DNA of 64,000 nt from Clostridium sp. (GTDB lineage Bacteria; Bacillota; Clostridia; Clostridiales; Clostridiaceae): contig NZ_JARIDH010000026.1 in the NCBI RefSeq assembly GCF_029267215.1, positions 30,014 to 94,013 of the forward strand, read 5' to 3'. Positions 9,246 to 18,248 of this stretch are shown here, one piece after another (the stretch's first letter is position 1; the number at the start of each line of letters is the position of its first letter). A program made the translations under genes and the position numbers. The notes beneath the pieces are model-generated. The model did not search any database. It was not told where the DNA came from and was given only the letters and a program-made list of their open reading frames with translations.

Positions 9246-11059
9246 TATGCTAAAGCCTCACTTTCTTCTTTATAATACTGTGCTTGTATATTAAACATAT
9301 CTTTATACTTTCCATTTTTGCTTAAAAGCTCATTATGTGTTCCATACTCAACAACTTCCCCACCTTCGAAGAAAGCTATAACATCACAAAATTTTGTACT
9401 AGCTAACCTATGTGATATATAAATTGCTGTTTTTTCTCCAATTAATTCATCAAATCCTTTATAAATATTATATTCTGCTACCGCATCTAAGGCTGATGTA
9501 GGCTCATCTAATATTACTATTTTCCCATTTTTATATAAGGCCCTTGCTAAGGCTAATTTTTGATTTTCTCCTCCAGAAAGTTCAATTCCATCTTCATCTA
9601 AAATCTTTAGAAGAGAGGTATCTATTCCTTTATGAAGTGATTTAATCTTATCTCCTACCCCTGCTTTTTCTATACACTCTAAAACTCTATCTTTATCAGT
9701 ATCATGTTCATGCTTTAATGAAACATTCTCTGCTATGCTGAATGCAAAAGTTTTTATATCTTGAAATACTATTGAGAAAATTTTAAAATACTCTTCCTTA
9801 GAAAACTTATTTATATTAACTCCATTTAATAATATCTCACCACTTGTTGGTTCATAAAGTCTGCATAAAAGTTTAATAAAAGTTGTTTTTCCAGCACCAT
9901 TAATTCCAACAATAGCAAGCCTTTGCCCCTTTTTTATCTTCAGTGAAAGATTTTTATAAATATATCTCTCTGTTTTTGGATATTTAAATGATACATTTTT
10001 AAATTCTATTTCATAAGAAGTATCCTCTGGAATATCTATTGGATTTTCTGTTACCTCTTCATCTTTATCCTCTAAGAATTCTCTCATGTCATCTAGATAC
10101 ATATTTTGTGCTTTAATATTTGCAAAATCCTCTAGTATTCCTTTCATCCACTCTCCAAATCCACTTATTGTAGCAAAATACATAGTGAAATCACCAATAC
10201 TCATGGTAGAAAATAACACCCTATATATTAAATATCCATAAACAACAGCTTCTCTTATTAAAATAAGTCCTACATCTATAAGATTAACCCTTACCTCTTT
10301 TCTTCTTAAATCTCTAGAAATATCAATTCTTTCTCCTCTAAATTTTTTAAACTTATTTATTAGTATATTTTTAAGATTATATATTCTTATATCTTTTCCA
10401 TATGCAAAATCATACATAGTATTAAATACATAAAAACTTCTTCTATCCTTATCTGCTACCTTTTCTTTTAGACTATACTCATATTTTTTAACCCTCAATG
10501 TTAAATAGTAACTTATTAAAACGTTTAACATTAAAAATATTAAAATAAAAGGATTTAGAAATAATAATATAGATATATATCCTAAAAATGCAGTAAGCTT
10601 ACCACAAAGCCCTAAAACTAAGTGATATACTCCCTCCACTCCTCTATTATTACTTCCAACAGAAGAATAAATACTATTTATTTTATTTAAAACATCAGGA
10701 TCTTCAGTATTTTTAAAATCCATTCTCATTGATTTATCACATAACATAGTAATAAAATCTAATCTAAGCTCAACAACCCTTGGAAAATATGAATTTTTAA
10801 GCCATGTAACAGTATAATTAGCAAAGGATGTCATTAAGAAAAATCCAACCAGAATTCCTAAAACCACATTAATTCTTTGTTGTCCCATAAGCTCATCAAT
10901 CAAAAATTTAGGTAAGAATATCCCTAAAAATGTAACTGCAGGTGATAAAATTGTATAAACACCACATTGTAAAAATAAGATTTTATCCTTTTTCCAAGCA
11001 TATCCTAAAATATACTTTAAATTACTAATAAGAGTACCCTTTTTCTTGTAACCAATCAT
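9245..11059 (-). CDS. ABC exporter half-transporter (membrane domain fused to ATPase), first subunit
   Basis: 604 residues with the same layout as its downstream partner: exporter membrane domain (about 20-330), then an ATPase with Walker A GINGAGKTT, signature ELSGGENQKLALARA, Walker B VILDEPTSALD and H-loop YISHRLAS. The ATG at 11057-11059 is preceded by AGGAG. The two halves are clear paralogues (shared KNSYFP/NEEI-type insert, FLLDELMGQQRINV and similar) and presumably work as a heterodimer. It sits next to other envelope-defence genes, but no precursor peptide or modifying enzyme is seen nearby. Confidence 0.88.
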   Translation of the reverse strand: MIGYKKKGTLISNLKYILGYAWKKDKILFLQCGVYTILSPAVTFLGIFLPKFLIDELMGQQRINVVLGILVGFFLMTSFANYTVTWLKNSYFPRVVELRLDFITMLCDKSMRMDFKNTEDPDVLNKINSIYSSVGSNNRGVEGVYHLVLGLCGKLTAFLGYISILLFLNPFILIFLMLNVLISYYLTLRVKKYEYSLKEKVADKDRRSFYVFNTMYDFAYGKDIRIYNLKNILINKFKKFRGERIDISRDLRRKEVRVNLIDVGLILIREAVVYGYLIYRVLFSTMSIGDFTMYFATISGFGEWMKGILEDFANIKAQNMYLDDMREFLEDKDEEVTENPIDIPEDTSYEIEFKNVSFKYPKTERYIYKNLSLKIKKGQRLAIVGINGAGKTTFIKLLCRLYEPTSGEILLNGVNINKFSKEEYFKIFSIVFQDIKTFAFSIAENVSLKHEHDTDKDRVLECIEKAGVGDKIKSLHKGIDTSLLKILDEDGIELSGGENQKLALARALYKNGKIVILDEPTSALDAVAEYNIYKGFDELIGEKTAIYISHRLASTKFCDVIAFFEGGEVVEYGTHNELLSKNGKYKDMFNIQAQYYKEESEALA

Positions 11060-11134
11060 AAATTCTCATCTCCTAATTCCCTATTTTGAAAAATATATAT
11101 CCATATATGTTATTAAATTAACACCTATTAAAAT

Positions 11135-11764
11135 TTAAATCTTAATCAAACTATATTTCATTACAGATTCTTTTACTTTATCTAAATTTATCTTGTGAAT
11201 TGTTACTGCTATTTCATCTAATTCAATTTCTTTTCCTTCATTCACTAAATAATAAAAACAAACTCCTAGCTTTCTCTTTATTACTAATATCATTGCTTCT
11301 TCAATTTTTTCATACTCTCTCTTTAGTCCAAGTGCTATATTCCTAGCTTCATCTCCATTTATAAGTCCACTTAAAATAAGTTCACTATATATAAGCAAAG
11401 AAAATAAGTTTATTTCATTGTAACTTTCTTCTCTTCCTGAAAAACCTTCAAACATATTTAAAACTGTCTCTGGAACAATGTTACGTTCCACTATATAAGT
11501 TCTTTTTAAATATATATTCTTTGCCTCATTTGAAAACTTTTCTGCTAGTTCATCTAAAGAAGCTTCATCCTTAAGTTCTATTATGGTGTTAATTCTTTCT
11601 ATAATCTTTTCCTTTGGAAAGAATGTTTCCTGTCCTGTTGAAACACTTTTCTTAATAAACCAATCTTCTGGAATAAGATTTTTTCTCTTCCATCTATATA
11701 ACTGTCCATATGATATGTTCATTAAGGATAATAAATCTTTTTTTGATATTAGATCTTCATGCAT
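11135..11764 (-). CDS. DUF4004 family, MerR-like HTH protein (YhbD-like)
   Basis: 209 residues. The N-terminal 70 residues form a MerR-like winged-helix region (LISKKDLLSLMNISYGQLYRWKRKNLIP...FFPKEKIIERINTI), followed by an all-helical domain of unknown function. It resembles B. subtilis YhbD, whose gene neighbours two bactofilin genes, as here. It is the last gene of a three-gene operon and overlaps the end of the upstream bactofilin gene by 16 bases, so it is translationally coupled. It is the best candidate for the factor that binds the palindromes upstream of the operon. A 13-base copy of that motif also lies inside this gene. Confidence 0.8.
   Translation of the reverse strand: MHEDLISKKDLLSLMNISYGQLYRWKRKNLIPEDWFIKKSVSTGQETFFPKEKIIERINTIIELKDEASLDELAEKFSNEAKNIYLKRTYIVERNIVPETVLNMFEGFSGREESYNEINLFSLLIYSELILSGLINGDEARNIALGLKREYEKIEEAMILVIKRKLGVCFYYLVNEGKEIELDEIAVTIHKINLDKVKESVMKYSLIKI
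11474..11486. promoter_or_regulatory. Intragenic copy of the yhb operator-like motif
   Basis: On the minus strand this reads ACGTAACATTGTT, identical over 13 bases to the core of the perfect palindrome at 13326-13350. It is itself centred in an imperfect dyad (TGGAAC...GTTCCA, 11471-11490). It lies inside the yhbD-like coding region, so it may be a downstream auxiliary operator, or coincidence. Confidence 0.35.
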
Positions 11765-12486
11765 ACTTTCTCACCTACTGTGCTTTTTTCATTTTCTATA
11801 TTTAGTTCTTCTGTATATTCTATTCTTTCTATATTACACCCTTTTCCTATAGTAATATTCTCACCTCTAACAATTTTACATTTAGTATTCTCTAAATGTA
11901 TTTTATCACCTTCAATAATATTACATTTTAATTTTCCCTCTGAACCAATTGTTATATTGAAAAACATAATCTTTTTCTTTTTTTCTGCTTTTACATTAAT
12001 CTCAGCCCCACCAATCTCTCTTATATGAGAATTTCCTTCTGGAACTATAAAAATTTTATCTGCAGCTAAAAGACCCTCCACACTTATTTCCCCAAGACTA
12101 CTAAAATCTTCTCCTTCACAATCTCCTTTTATATAACAACTACCTCTAGTTATCATCTTTTCGAAACTTATATTTCCATCTATTTTACTACCTCCATTAA
12201 TAATAATTTCTTTTCCTTCTACATTATTATTAAATTCAGCTGATCCACTTGTTTTTATTTCACCTTTTGAAATAACACTTCCTTGACAAGTAAAACTTCC
12301 AGATGATTTAATATTCTCTACTTCTATATTGCCTCTAAAAAACATACTTCCTGAACCTGAAACAGAATTTGCTTTTATATTTCCCAAAATATCACAAGAA
12401 CCTGCTATTTTAATATTATTATATTCTCCCTCTGAAATACTTCCCGCACCTAATATTCTCATATCTTGTAAATTATTATTTTCCAT
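11749..12486 (-). CDS. Bactofilin family cytoskeletal protein (YhbE-like)
   Basis: 245 residues of short beta-helix repeats (GAGSISEGEYNNIKIAGSCDILGNIKANSVSGSG, read in part), the DUF583/polymer-forming cytoskeletal fold. The protein is about twice the length of a typical bactofilin and has a second repeat block near the C terminus (CKIVRGENITIGKGCNIERIEY). Relatives polymerise without nucleotide and localise to the membrane or cell-wall machinery. The start is ATG 12484-12486 with AGGAG 11 bases upstream; a GTG four codons earlier has no room for a binding site. It is the middle gene of the yhbF-yhbE-yhbD-like operon. Confidence 0.85.
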   Translation of the reverse strand: MENNNLQDMRILGAGSISEGEYNNIKIAGSCDILGNIKANSVSGSGSMFFRGNIEVENIKSSGSFTCQGSVISKGEIKTSGSAEFNNNVEGKEIIINGGSKIDGNISFEKMITRGSCYIKGDCEGEDFSSLGEISVEGLLAADKIFIVPEGNSHIREIGGAEINVKAEKKKKIMFFNITIGSEGKLKCNIIEGDKIHLENTKCKIVRGENITIGKGCNIERIEYTEELNIENEKSTVGEKVCMKI

Positions 12487-12503
12487 TCCTCTACACACTC
12501 CTT

Positions 12504-13223
12504 TTAATAAATTTTAACCCTTTCTTTTATTAAACATCCCTCTTTAACCTTTAACTCACCTGAATATTCTACTTTATCTATAATACAATTTTTTCCTATG
12601 GTTATATTTTTCCCTCTAACTATTTTCGCATTAGTATTTTGAAGTGTTATATAATCGCCTTCAATACTTTTACAATTTAATAAAGCTTTTTGCTTGTACT
12701 TTAAAGCTCCTATTTTTATATTTTGTTTATTCCCTTCTTCTATCTTTATCTTTTCTCCCCCAATTTCATTTATAATTGAGGTTCCTGAAAGCTTAATTTC
12801 AATTTCATCTGCTGATAATAATCCACCTATTCTTATTCTTCCTTCTCCTAAAACCTTTCTTCCTTCACAATTCCCATTACATTTTATATTTCCCTTAATA
12901 TCTAAAAAATCAAAAGCCATATCCCCTAAACACTTAAATGAACCACCAAGGAAAATTCTCTTTCCTTCTATATTTTTCAAAGCTTTAAAAGTTCCTGCAG
13001 TAATTATTTCCTCTTTAGACCTAATATTTCCAGCCACCTTAAATTTACCTGCTGTACTTAAATAACTTACATTAATATTTTTCAAAGCCTTAGTATATCC
13101 CGCTAAATCTATTGAATTAGCTTTTACCTCACCAGTTATCTTTCCGTATCCAGCCATTTCTATATGATTATACTCTCCACCATTAACTTTACACCTACCT
13201 GATAATCTCATATCATTTGACAT
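12504..13223 (-). CDS. Bactofilin family cytoskeletal protein (YhbF-like)
   Basis: 239 residues, a paralogue of the next gene with the same beta-helix repeats and the same C-terminal block (AKIVRGKNITIGKNCIIDKVEYSGEL). It is the promoter-proximal gene of the operon, 17 bases before the YhbE-like start. The start is the ATG at 13221-13223 (MSNDMRLSGRC), which aligns with the partner's N terminus; an upstream TTG-type reading would run through an operator-like repeat. In B. subtilis the equivalent pair affects motility and envelope organisation; the role in this probably non-flagellated host is unknown. Confidence 0.85.
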   Translation of the reverse strand: MSNDMRLSGRCKVNGGEYNHIEMAGYGKITGEVKANSIDLAGYTKALKNINVSYLSTAGKFKVAGNIRSKEEIITAGTFKALKNIEGKRIFLGGSFKCLGDMAFDFLDIKGNIKCNGNCEGRKVLGEGRIRIGGLLSADEIEIKLSGTSIINEIGGEKIKIEEGNKQNIKIGALKYKQKALLNCKSIEGDYITLQNTNAKIVRGKNITIGKNCIIDKVEYSGELKVKEGCLIKERVKIY

Positions 13224-13245
13224 TATTTCATCGCCTTCCTCATAT

Positions 13246-13260
13246 CGTAACATTATTACA
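13246..13260. promoter_or_regulatory. Second copy of the yhb operator-like motif, start-proximal
   Basis: CGTAACATTATTACA matches the upstream palindrome core CGTAACATTGTTAC at 13 of 14 bases. It lies 23-37 bases before the YhbF-like ATG, where a bound protein would block the transcript or the initiating polymerase. Confidence 0.5.
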
Positions 13261-13325
13261 ATTCTTTTCAAGTAAAAACAATTTTATTTCCCTATTCAAA
13301 GTTTTATATACTAATTTATATGATT

Positions 13326-13350
13326 AATTACGTAACATTGTTACGTAATT
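13326..13350. promoter_or_regulatory. Perfect palindromic operator upstream of the bactofilin operon
   Basis: Two perfect 12-base arms, AATTACGTAACA (13326-13337) and TGTTACGTAATT (13339-13350), around a single central T. It lies about 105 bases upstream of the first gene of the operon, in the promoter region. The arm length and the second copy at 13246 argue for a dimeric DNA-binding protein; the YhbD-like MerR-type protein encoded in the operon is the obvious candidate by inference. Confidence 0.65.
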
Positions 13351-13443
13351 TTCTAAAAAACAGTAACTTTCAATAACTATCTTTAATGTAGCATAAATCC
13401 CATGTTTTGTAAACATACTTTCTTTATTTTTGTATTTTTTTAC

Positions 13444-13492
13444 AGAATAAGATGATTTAATTATTTAAATTATAATTAAATCATCTTATTCT
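13444..13492 (-). terminator. Twenty-base-pair AT-rich hairpin downstream of the BCCT gene
   Basis: Perfect 20-base arms (AGAATAAGATGATTTAATTA at 13444-13463 and its complement at 13473-13492) with a nine-base loop. It lies 43 bases past the BCCT stop codon. There is no U tract after it on the minus strand, so it may act as a transcript-stabilising or insulating hairpin rather than a classical terminator. Confidence 0.5.
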
Positions 13493-13534
13493 ATGTTATT
13501 TTAAGAATTCTTATGTTGCATAATTTATATAAAA

Positions 13535-15031
13535 TTACTTTCTCTCATTTTTATACTTTATTTTTCCAACTATTTTTTCCTTTTTAATTTCCTTTAAAAA
13601 AGAAATCATCATAACTATTAAAATTATACTAAAAGGAAATGCCGTAACTATTGACATAGTTTGAAGTCCACTAAGTCCTCCACTTAAAAGTAAAGCTATT
13701 GCAATTAGTGATTGAAGTATACCCCATATTAATTTAACCTTAGTTGAAGGTTTCATTGATCCTTTAGAACTAAACATTCCAAGTACAAAGGTAGCTGAAT
13801 CAGCAGATGAAACAAAGAATGTTACAATTAATATTATTGCAACAATGCTTATTATTACACCAAAAGGAAGACTTCTTAATGTCACAAATAATGTTGATGT
13901 TATATCTGTTTCAACTAATTTTGTTAAATCTAAATTTGTATTTCTTTGAAGATTTAATGCTGTTCCTCCAAATACTGAAAACCATATAAAACTAAATACT
14001 GATGGAACAAGTAATACCCCAAGAACAAACTCTCTTATTGTCCTACCTTTTGATATTCTTGCTATAAAAACACCTACGAATGGAGACCAAGCAATCCACC
14101 AAGCCCAATAAAATAAAGTCCAGTTTGAAATCCATTTTGATTCTCTAAAAGGAGTAAGGTTCAAGCTTAATTCTATTATATTTTGAAAATATCCACCTAA
14201 AGTATTAGTAAATATCTCTAAAATATTTGAAGTAGGTCCTGTTATAAAAACAAACAACATTAAAATAATGGCTATTGCTATATTTATATTACTAAGTATT
14301 TTTATTCCTTTTTCTAATCCTGTTGATGCTGAAAGCATAAATAAAACGGTAGAGGCCCCAATAATCAATATTTGATTTAGGTTATTTATAGGTAAACCAA
14401 ATATATTATTTAGCCCTCCATTAATTTGAAGTGCCCCTAAACCTAGTGATGTTGCCACCCCAAAAGCAGTGGCTATTATTGCTAATATATCTATTAACTT
14501 TGCAGTCTTAGAATTTTTTCCTGCCCCTAATAAAGGTTCTAAAGTTGAACTTATTAAAAGACTTTTTCCTTTTCTAAACCTAAAATATGCAATTGTTAAT
14601 CCTACTAAGGAATAAATTGCCCAAGCATGTAATCCCCAGTGAAAAAATGAATAAACCATAGCTGTGTTTGCCGCATTGGCTGTTAATGGTACAACCCCTA
14701 CAGGAGGATAAACATAATGATCTAAAGGTTCTGCTACCCCCCAAAATATAAGACCAATTCCCATTCCTGCACTAAATAACATTCCAAACCAAGTTATATT
14801 TTTAAACTGAGGTTTATCATCATCTGCTCCCAGCTTCAAGTTTCCATATTTACTACAAGCAATCCAAATTATAAAAATCAATATGGTGAATGTAACTATC
14901 AAAAATAACCAGCCAAATTTATCTGTAGTAAATTTTAATGCCATATTAGCAGTACTTGCTAATCCTTCTGGTGATAATAATCCCCACAAAACAAATAATC
15001 CAATTAAAATAACAGATATATAAAATACCAT
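13535..15031 (-). CDS. BCCT family betaine/choline/carnitine transporter
   Basis: About 498 residues with twelve membrane segments. Family hallmarks are the aromatic-rich segment FFHWGLHAWAIYSL, the signature FYWAWWIAWSPFVGVFIARISKGRTIREF (read in part) and FVSSADSATFVLGM near segment 10. Members import quaternary ammonium osmolytes with sodium or by exchange. The ATG at 15029-15031 is preceded by GGGG at the right distance; a GTG three codons earlier abuts the binding site. Whether it takes glycine betaine, choline or carnitine cannot be read here. It is a single-gene unit. Confidence 0.88.
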   Translation of the reverse strand: MVFYISVILIGLFVLWGLLSPEGLASTANMALKFTTDKFGWLFLIVTFTILIFIIWIACSKYGNLKLGADDDKPQFKNITWFGMLFSAGMGIGLIFWGVAEPLDHYVYPPVGVVPLTANAANTAMVYSFFHWGLHAWAIYSLVGLTIAYFRFRKGKSLLISSTLEPLLGAGKNSKTAKLIDILAIIATAFGVATSLGLGALQINGGLNNIFGLPINNLNQILIIGASTVLFMLSASTGLEKGIKILSNINIAIAIILMLFVFITGPTSNILEIFTNTLGGYFQNIIELSLNLTPFRESKWISNWTLFYWAWWIAWSPFVGVFIARISKGRTIREFVLGVLLVPSVFSFIWFSVFGGTALNLQRNTNLDLTKLVETDITSTLFVTLRSLPFGVIISIVAIILIVTFFVSSADSATFVLGMFSSKGSMKPSTKVKLIWGILQSLIAIALLLSGGLSGLQTMSIVTAFPFSIILIVMMISFLKEIKKEKIVGKIKYKNERK

Positions 15032-15180
15032 AAAAAACACCCCATATTCTAAATATTCATATTTTATTTTGTTTAAATAATAGAAAAATATTCATAGGAT
15101 ATTTATACTTTATTTGAGGATACTATTAATAGACCTCTTACTTCTTTTAGTTAAGTGTCCTTCCCTTTTTAATTCAAATA

Positions 15181-15223
15181 AAAAATGTATCATACTAAAT
15201 AAAAATTAGTATGATACATTTTT
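15181..15223 (-). terminator. Rho-independent terminator after the small membrane protein gene
   Basis: Perfect 18-base arms AAAAATGTATCATACTAA / TTAGTATGATACATTTTT with a seven-base loop, T-rich on both strands. It lies 16 bases past the stop codon at 15239 on the minus strand. Confidence 0.8.
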
Positions 15224-15238
15224 CTTTTAGGTTCTGTT

Positions 15239-15556
15239 TTAATAATTACTCATAAAATTTTGAGGCAATTTATTAATTAAATAAAAGCAACATAATACTA
15301 CTAAAGCTGTTATATAGTAAAAAACTTTATAGTTTAATAAACTAAATTTTAATATATTAAAAACTCCTAATAATATAGTTACTAAATATGGCCACATAGA
15401 AATTAAGCTTATTAATAAAAAATCAACTATTGATAAATTTTCACTTCCTAAGCTAGTAAACCATATCAGAGAATAATTTAGGGCTAAAATAAAATACAAA
15501 AACATTATTATACTAATTAAAACTGTAATTATATTTTTATTCTTAAAAAAACTCAT
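15239..15556 (-). CDS. Small membrane protein of unknown function
   Basis: 105 residues with three or four hydrophobic segments (about 7-28, 42-62 and 74-95) and almost no soluble part. I do not recognise the family. It has a strong AGGAGG site and its own terminator downstream, and lies just past the terminator of the GH2 gene, so it is either a separate transcript or read-through. No functional claim is possible. Confidence 0.65.
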   Translation of the reverse strand: MSFFKNKNIITVLISIIMFLYFILALNYSLIWFTSLGSENLSIVDFLLISLISMWPYLVTILLGVFNILKFSLLNYKVFYYITALVVLCCFYLINKLPQNFMSNY

Positions 15557-15580
15557 TAATAAATGCCCCCTCCTAAAAAA

Positions 15581-15622
15581 TAGCCCCTATTAATTCTAAC
15601 TTTTAGGATTTCATAGGGGCTA
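15581..15622 (-). terminator. Rho-independent terminator of the GH2 gene
   Basis: TAGCCCCTAT / ATAGGGGCTA arms with an inner AT-rich loop, followed on the minus strand by TTTTTT. It lies eight bases past the stop codon at 15630 and ends just before the ribosome binding site of the next gene. Confidence 0.9.
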
Positions 15623-15629
15623 CATATTT

Positions 15630-18044
15630 CTATTTTACTTCAATAACAACCTCTTTTTCAAAGTACATACTCTTAACTTTTATTTTGCAAGTTCCTGCCT
15701 TTTCATGAGTTCTTACCCAGAATGCAGTAGATCCACCTGATATACCAAATTTACTAGGTCCTAGTATGCTTATTGGTCCATCTATTTCAACTTCAACTAA
15801 ATCATTATTGAAGAACATAACTTCTCCCATATTATCTAAAAGCTTAACAACTACTCTTGTTGCATCATAGCTTGATTTATTTAATGAAAGTTCAAAATCA
15901 TCTGGAATTACACAAAGTTTATCCATCCATCTTAATTCTCCAATATCTTTTGAAGCTACTTCCTTATGATTTATGAAACCTTTAATACATAGAGAGTTTT
16001 CCTTATCTCCCCATCCACCAGCTATTCTATAAATTATAGACATTATTTTAAATACTGGTGCACCAACTCTATTACTAAAATCTTCTATATATTTATAGTC
16101 CTCTTCAGTAAAATTTGTTAAATTAGCATTTTCCATCTTATTTAATGCAAATTTTCTTAATTCATCCTTATCCTCATCTTTAAGTTTTAGATTAGAATCC
16201 ATTTCTAAAATATGAGTAACCTCTATTGGAGGATGAGGTAAATTAGGGAATTTTTCTTTATTTGGATAGTAGGTATCTATATAAATTTCATCTTTAAAGA
16301 CTTTTATATAATCACAATTTGTAAGAACTGAGAAAGGAAGTATAGCTCCCCCATCTCTTTCACCTTTTGCACCTAATGAAATTGGTTCTAATATAATACC
16401 TTTTTCTGCCTCCTTTTGACTTCCATAAGAATATGCAGCATATTTAGGATTTCTAAACATATCAGAAACTCCATGATAACAAATCTTATCACTTGAACCA
16501 AAAGTACTATGAGTATTATAATCAAAAGCACACCATCCAATAGCACCGCTTACTTCATCTAATCCAAAAGCTTCATTTATAACTCTTAAATGTCTATAAG
16601 CATGTTCAACCCTCTTACACTCTTGATCAAAAGTCTTAGTTGGATACATATGTCCATTATACTCTGTTACTAAGTAAGGTACTTTTTTAGGTTGTCCAGT
16701 AACTTCTGATTGAGTTCTTAATACCTTTTCTCCTCCATTATGGATAAAGTCATTCATGGTATAAACATCCTCTATGAAATCACTACCTGTTAAATATCTC
16801 ACTCCCCCTGTTTGTCTTACTGGATCTAAACTCTTAGCCATCTTATTAGTTTTTGTGTAGAATTCATGACTATCACCAGACTCATTAATTCTAACCCCCC
16901 ATAAAATTATAGATGGTCTATTATAATCTCTCTTTACCATTTCTTCTACATTTTTAATAGCTATTTCTTGCCAAGCTTCATCACCTATATGCTGCCATCC
17001 TGGAATCTCTTCAAAAACTAACAATCCAATCTCATCACATCTTTTTAAAAAATGTACTGATTGAGGATAGTGAGAAGTTCTTACTATATTAAGTCCTAAT
17101 TCATACTTTAATATATCAGCATCCTTCCTTTGAACTCTCTCTGGCATTGCATATCCTACATATGGATAAGCTTGATGACGATTTAATCCTATAAGCTTTA
17201 ATCTTCTTCCATTTAAATAGAATCCATCCCCTTTAAATTCAGCCTCTCTAAATCCAAATGTATCCTTGTATTCATCTATTATTCCTAATTCATTTATAAG
17301 TTTAACTTTAATTTCATAAAGCTTAGGATTATCTATGTCCCAAAGCTCTATGCTGCTTAATTCACCTATTTCTATCTTCTTTAAATTTTCTCCACCATTT
17401 ATTGGTAAAGTCATTCTTAAAACATTGTCAAAAGTATCATCACCAAATTCCACTAATATATCAATATCTTTTCTCTCTTCATAAAAATTATTAATTTCAA
17501 TATCAAGTTGTAATCTTTTTTCAGGTTTTAAACAGTCATATGCTCTTGCATATATATTATTTATATAGACAGGTTCAACTATTCTTAAGGAAACTTCTCT
17601 ATATATTCCACCATAAGTTAAATAATCAACAACATATCCATGAGGAGGTATATCCCCTCTTTCTGTTGAATCAACAACAACCTTTAACAAATTTTTCTCT
17701 CCAATTTTTAGAGTTTCTGTTATATCAATAGAAAAATTAGTATAGCCACCTTTATGAGAGCCAACATAGACCCCATTCATGTAAACTTCACAAGCCATCA
17801 TAACACCTTCAAAGTCTACAAATACTCGCTTTCCTTTAACCTCTTCGCCAAAAGTTAATGTCTTAAAATAGGTAGAAACAAATTGGTACTCTTTTTCATT
17901 AAAATAGTTGTATGGAAGCATTTTATTTGTATGTGGTAAATCTACACTTTCAAACCTACTAAAATCAAAACTATTCTCTAAATACTCTTCCTTGTAATCA
18001 TTTGCATAAAACCATTTATTATTAAGATGTGAAACTTTTCTCAT
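15630..18044 (-). CDS. Glycoside hydrolase family 2 enzyme, probable beta-galactosidase
   Basis: 804-residue cytoplasmic enzyme (no signal peptide). Domains in order: jelly-roll sugar-binding domain (about 10-180), immunoglobulin-like domain (185-285), TIM barrel (290-600) and C-terminal beta domains. The acid/base is E388 in WGVRINESGD and the nucleophile E461 in YLVTEYNGHMYPTK; RTSHYPQS precedes them as in GH2 enzymes. Beta-glucuronidases of this family carry an N-x-K-G loop for the carboxylate, which I do not see, so beta-galactosidase is the better call. The start has AGGAGG. A weak TTGTATACATT-type dyad lies about 140 bases upstream. The enzyme would cleave imported oligosaccharides. Confidence 0.82.
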   Translation of the reverse strand: MRKVSHLNNKWFYANDYKEEYLENSFDFSRFESVDLPHTNKMLPYNYFNEKEYQFVSTYFKTLTFGEEVKGKRVFVDFEGVMMACEVYMNGVYVGSHKGGYTNFSIDITETLKIGEKNLLKVVVDSTERGDIPPHGYVVDYLTYGGIYREVSLRIVEPVYINNIYARAYDCLKPEKRLQLDIEINNFYEERKDIDILVEFGDDTFDNVLRMTLPINGGENLKKIEIGELSSIELWDIDNPKLYEIKVKLINELGIIDEYKDTFGFREAEFKGDGFYLNGRRLKLIGLNRHQAYPYVGYAMPERVQRKDADILKYELGLNIVRTSHYPQSVHFLKRCDEIGLLVFEEIPGWQHIGDEAWQEIAIKNVEEMVKRDYNRPSIILWGVRINESGDSHEFYTKTNKMAKSLDPVRQTGGVRYLTGSDFIEDVYTMNDFIHNGGEKVLRTQSEVTGQPKKVPYLVTEYNGHMYPTKTFDQECKRVEHAYRHLRVINEAFGLDEVSGAIGWCAFDYNTHSTFGSSDKICYHGVSDMFRNPKYAAYSYGSQKEAEKGIILEPISLGAKGERDGGAILPFSVLTNCDYIKVFKDEIYIDTYYPNKEKFPNLPHPPIEVTHILEMDSNLKLKDEDKDELRKFALNKMENANLTNFTEEDYKYIEDFSNRVGAPVFKIMSIIYRIAGGWGDKENSLCIKGFINHKEVASKDIGELRWMDKLCVIPDDFELSLNKSSYDATRVVVKLLDNMGEVMFFNNDLVEVEIDGPISILGPSKFGISGGSTAFWVRTHEKAGTCKIKVKSMYFEKEVVIEVK

Positions 18045-18248
18045 AAATTACCTCCTAATCTTTCAATTAACTAAATATATTATAAGTAAATTATTTCCAT
18101 CTTAATTATACACTCTTTTATTATGAACTTTCTTTTAAATTTAACTTACTTCATATTAAATCACCTATTTTTTTATTAAATGTATACAAATTTAACATTT
18201 ATATCAAATATATATTTATTTTAAAACTTTAAAAGTAAACTTATTTTT

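Noticed and set aside
13224..13271. Longer start for the YhbF-like gene at 13271
   Set aside because: The extra 16 codons run through the operator-like repeat at 13246 and the homologous start MSNDMRLSG matches the paralogue.
18171..18190. TGTATACA dyad upstream of the GH2 gene as a GntR operator
   Set aside because: Only eight bases, no second half-site support, and in very AT-rich sequence such dyads arise often by chance.
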